A model generated the notes under the pieces. The model had not been told where the DNA came from. It searched no databases and saw only the letters and a list, made by a program, of their open reading frames with translations. The position numbers and the translations under genes were made by a program. Shown in pieces: positions 62,617 through 64,000 of a stretch of 64,000 nt of DNA. Every line of letters starts with the position of its first letter. Position 1 is the stretch's first letter. Source of the stretch: Mycolicibacterium hippocampi (GTDB lineage: Bacteria > Actinomycetota > Actinomycetes > Mycobacteriales > Mycobacteriaceae); the NCBI RefSeq assembly GCF_010723735.1, contig NZ_BLLB01000002.1, positions 744,001 through 808,000 on the forward strand. Reading direction: 5' to 3'.

Positions 62617-63564
62617 ATGAACGAACCAAAACAGTCTCCCCAAGCCCGAATGCCCGTTGAGCTGCAGCTTGAGACAGTTATCGCTTTGAGAAAGCTGCGC
62701 AGTCTTTTCAGCAACGAGATCCCAGACATCGATGTTGGCCAGATATGGCGGGCGGAGTGGGAGAGCGTCACGATACTTGGCGTGACCTTGTCTGTCGAAG
62801 ACGGTTACACACAGTTCGCTCCTGTAACCGTCGACATTGACTATGCAGACCCGTATACCGTGATTCTTTCCGGCGAACAGAGTCCACTGCCTGTGGCTGT
62901 TGCCGTTTTTGCTAGTTTGGCTACCCCTGTCCCTGTTTACGTTCTCGAAGCCAACTTGGGCACACTCTCAAGCGGGGTTATCTCAGAGATCACGTGCGTC
63001 TGGCGAGCCAGCGTCACAGGCTCTCCACCTCAATCGATCTATCCGCTGGGTGGTCAGATTGCCGACTTGCTCGAGGTGCGAAGTTTGTATCGACAGGAAC
63101 TTCTTAGTCAACTGACCTTGCTTGCTGCAGCTGTTCTAGATGGCGACAACGTGACGTTGAACAGCGCAGCGTCCGCGGCGCGGCTGCGGCCGTCGCTGGT
63201 CGCGGAAGTGCTCGGTCTTCCGTTGAGTACCGGGCGTCAAATCGCCGTGGGACGGTATCCGTTGTCGGGTCCCCAAGTCGATCGCCTAGCGGCTTCGTTG
63301 GGGTGTGAGGTCGAAGACCTAGCCCTGACGACAGTCACCGTACCGCGGCCCCTTTTGGAAGCGCTGTACTCACCCCGCCGATTCTCTGTAGTACGAAATA
63401 TCGCAAGCGCAAACGGGGTGAGCTACGCGAATGCCGTTGCGTACCTACCGTCTGCTGCGGCCGCTCGTACGCAGCACGCTGAACGGCGCCCCGAGGATTC
63501 GCAACAGTATTGGGAAGACATGCTAGATGCGTTAGTCGTAAGCGGTGGGAATGCCGAGAAGTAG
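62617..63564 (+). CDS. Putative HTH-containing regulator (315 aa)
   Basis: Not recognised as a known protein. The N-terminal half (VGQIWRAEWESVTILGVTLS, then APVTVDI) is a beta-rich domain loosely like the PemK-like neighbour (GQIWRA as GDVFWL). The C-terminal half has HTH-like helices: SAASAARLRPSLVAEVLGL, PLSTGRQIAVGRY and SGPQVDRLAASLGCEVEDL. Such proteins often sit beside ImmA/IrrE genes. A GGGAGGAGG site at 62596-62604 precedes the ATG. Its stop overlaps the start of the next gene. Confidence 0.55.
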   Translation: MNEPKQSPQARMPVELQLETVIALRKLRSLFSNEIPDIDVGQIWRAEWESVTILGVTLSVEDGYTQFAPVTVDIDYADPYTVILSGEQSPLPVAVAVFASLATPVPVYVLEANLGTLSSGVISEITCVWRASVTGSPPQSIYPLGGQIADLLEVRSLYRQELLSQLTLLAAAVLDGDNVTLNSAASAARLRPSLVAEVLGLPLSTGRQIAVGRYPLSGPQVDRLAASLGCEVEDLALTTVTVPRPLLEALYSPRRFSVVRNIASANGVSYANAVAYLPSAAAARTQHAERRPEDSQQYWEDMLDALVVSGGNAEK

Positions 63565-64000
63565 TCGGAGCGCGGGCTATATCAAGACGCTGGCGCGGGG
63601 TCTCCTCACCAGAGCGGATAGCATTGAACCCGGGCTGACTGAACGACTCCGGTTAGACCTGCTGTCTGCAGTGTCGGATCGCTCGGACGTCATGGTGGTT
63701 TACGACGACAGCCTGTGCCGGTCGGATTGTTCGATAGCAGCGGCGTACCTGAGACATTATGTTCCCCCGAGAATCGCACTTGGCCGAGCGATGAGCCGTG
63801 GGCGGCAGCTCTTTAGCGTGGCGCATGAGTTTGGTCATCACCTCCTTGACCAGGATCCCGTGCTCGCAGACCACCTGTTTGATGAGGCCGACGGGGGTGT
63901 CCGACTTGAAGAAGATATATGCGACGCGTTCGCAGCGATGCTTCTTGTCTCTGATCAGGCCACAGACCTCGCACTAGGCAGTGAGGGCCTAACCTCCCGC
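63551..64000 (+). CDS. ImmA/IrrE-type metallopeptidase (3' end beyond window)
   Basis: The first 150 codons are present and remain open at the window edge. The zinc-binding HEFGHH (VAHEFGHHLLDQ, residues about 96-107) and the later acidic EEDICDAFAAMLLV, with the family third ligand Glu, are typical of ImmA/IrrE proteases (HExxH...E). These cleave repressors that carry HTH domains; the preceding HTH protein is the obvious substrate. ATG at 63551 (or the GTG at 63545) overlaps the preceding gene by 14-20 bp. Confidence 0.82.
   Translation, partial: MPRSSRSAGYIKTLARGLLTRADSIEPGLTERLRLDLLSAVSDRSDVMVVYDDSLCRSDCSIAAAYLRHYVPPRIALGRAMSRGRQLFSVAHEFGHHLLDQDPVLADHLFDEADGGVRLEEDICDAFAAMLLVSDQATDLALGSEGLTSR

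Overview
This window is the chromosomal replication-origin region of a high-GC mycobacterium, most likely a fast-growing Mycolicibacterium. The evidence is gene content and order (pcnA-mutT4-mviN-sigM-trxB-trxA-cwlM-parB-parA-rsmG-jag-yidC-yidD-rnpA-rpmH | dnaA | dnaN-gnd-recF-dciA-gyrB-gyrA ... pknB/pknA/pbpA/rodA/pstP/fhaB/fhaA), very high GC, frequent GTG/TTG starts, and mycobacterial families such as MTC28, CwsA, CrgA and MviN with its pseudokinase domain. All names come from reading the proteins; no database search was run.

Layout. 1-6.2 kb: leuS (3' end outside the window), mtc28, a small membrane protein, a YqgE-type protein, an MFS transporter and a mycothiol-dependent isomerase-like protein. 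6.3-20.2 kb: a calcium-repeat-like protein, CCA-adding enzyme, Nudix hydrolase, a secreted or membrane protein, MurJ/MviN, SigM with its anti-sigma factor, thioredoxin reductase/thioredoxin, CwlM and a GNAT-like protein. 20.4-25.7 kb: the leftward parB-parA-rsmG-jag-yidC-yidD-rnpA-rpmH array with two parS palindromes. 25.7-28.4 kb: dnaA and the oriC intergenic region. 28.4-38.6 kb: dnaN, gnd, recF, dciA, gyrB, gyrA (interrupted by a mini-intein) and a DUF3566 protein. 38.6-47.1 kb: tRNA-Ile, a 38-aa DLW-39-like peptide, tRNA-Ala, a small hypothetical, L-serine dehydratase, cwsA, ppiA, a PH-domain membrane protein, crgA, a DUF881 protein, two tandem secreted PE-PPE-type hydrolases and pabA. 47.1-56.7 kb: the leftward fhaA-fhaB-pstP-rodA-pbpA-pknA-pknB cluster for signalling and cell-wall growth. 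57.0 kb: tRNA-Leu(CAG).

From tRNA-Leu to the window end (57.1-64 kb) the DNA is accessory. It holds remnants of an Abi-like gene, a trypsin-like peptidase, a serine resolvase and a tyrosine recombinase, a frameshifted gene, an orphan 528-534-aa protein, and a 47-aa basic peptide with a perfect Shine-Dalgarno sequence. It ends in a compact rightward cluster: PemK/MazF-like protein, sigma-like HTH protein, HTH regulator-like protein, and an ImmA/IrrE-type metallopeptidase cut by the window edge. This cluster is the best candidate here for an undescribed system.

How the core genes work together: DnaA, oriC, DnaN, DciA, RecF and gyrase run replication; ParA, ParB and parS segregate the origin. 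PknB and PknA (opposed by PstP) act on CwlM and on the MviN-FhaA pair to control peptidoglycan precursor synthesis and export, while PbpA/RodA, CwsA and CrgA build the wall at poles and septum. SigM, the anti-sigma factor and the thioredoxin pair handle redox stress.
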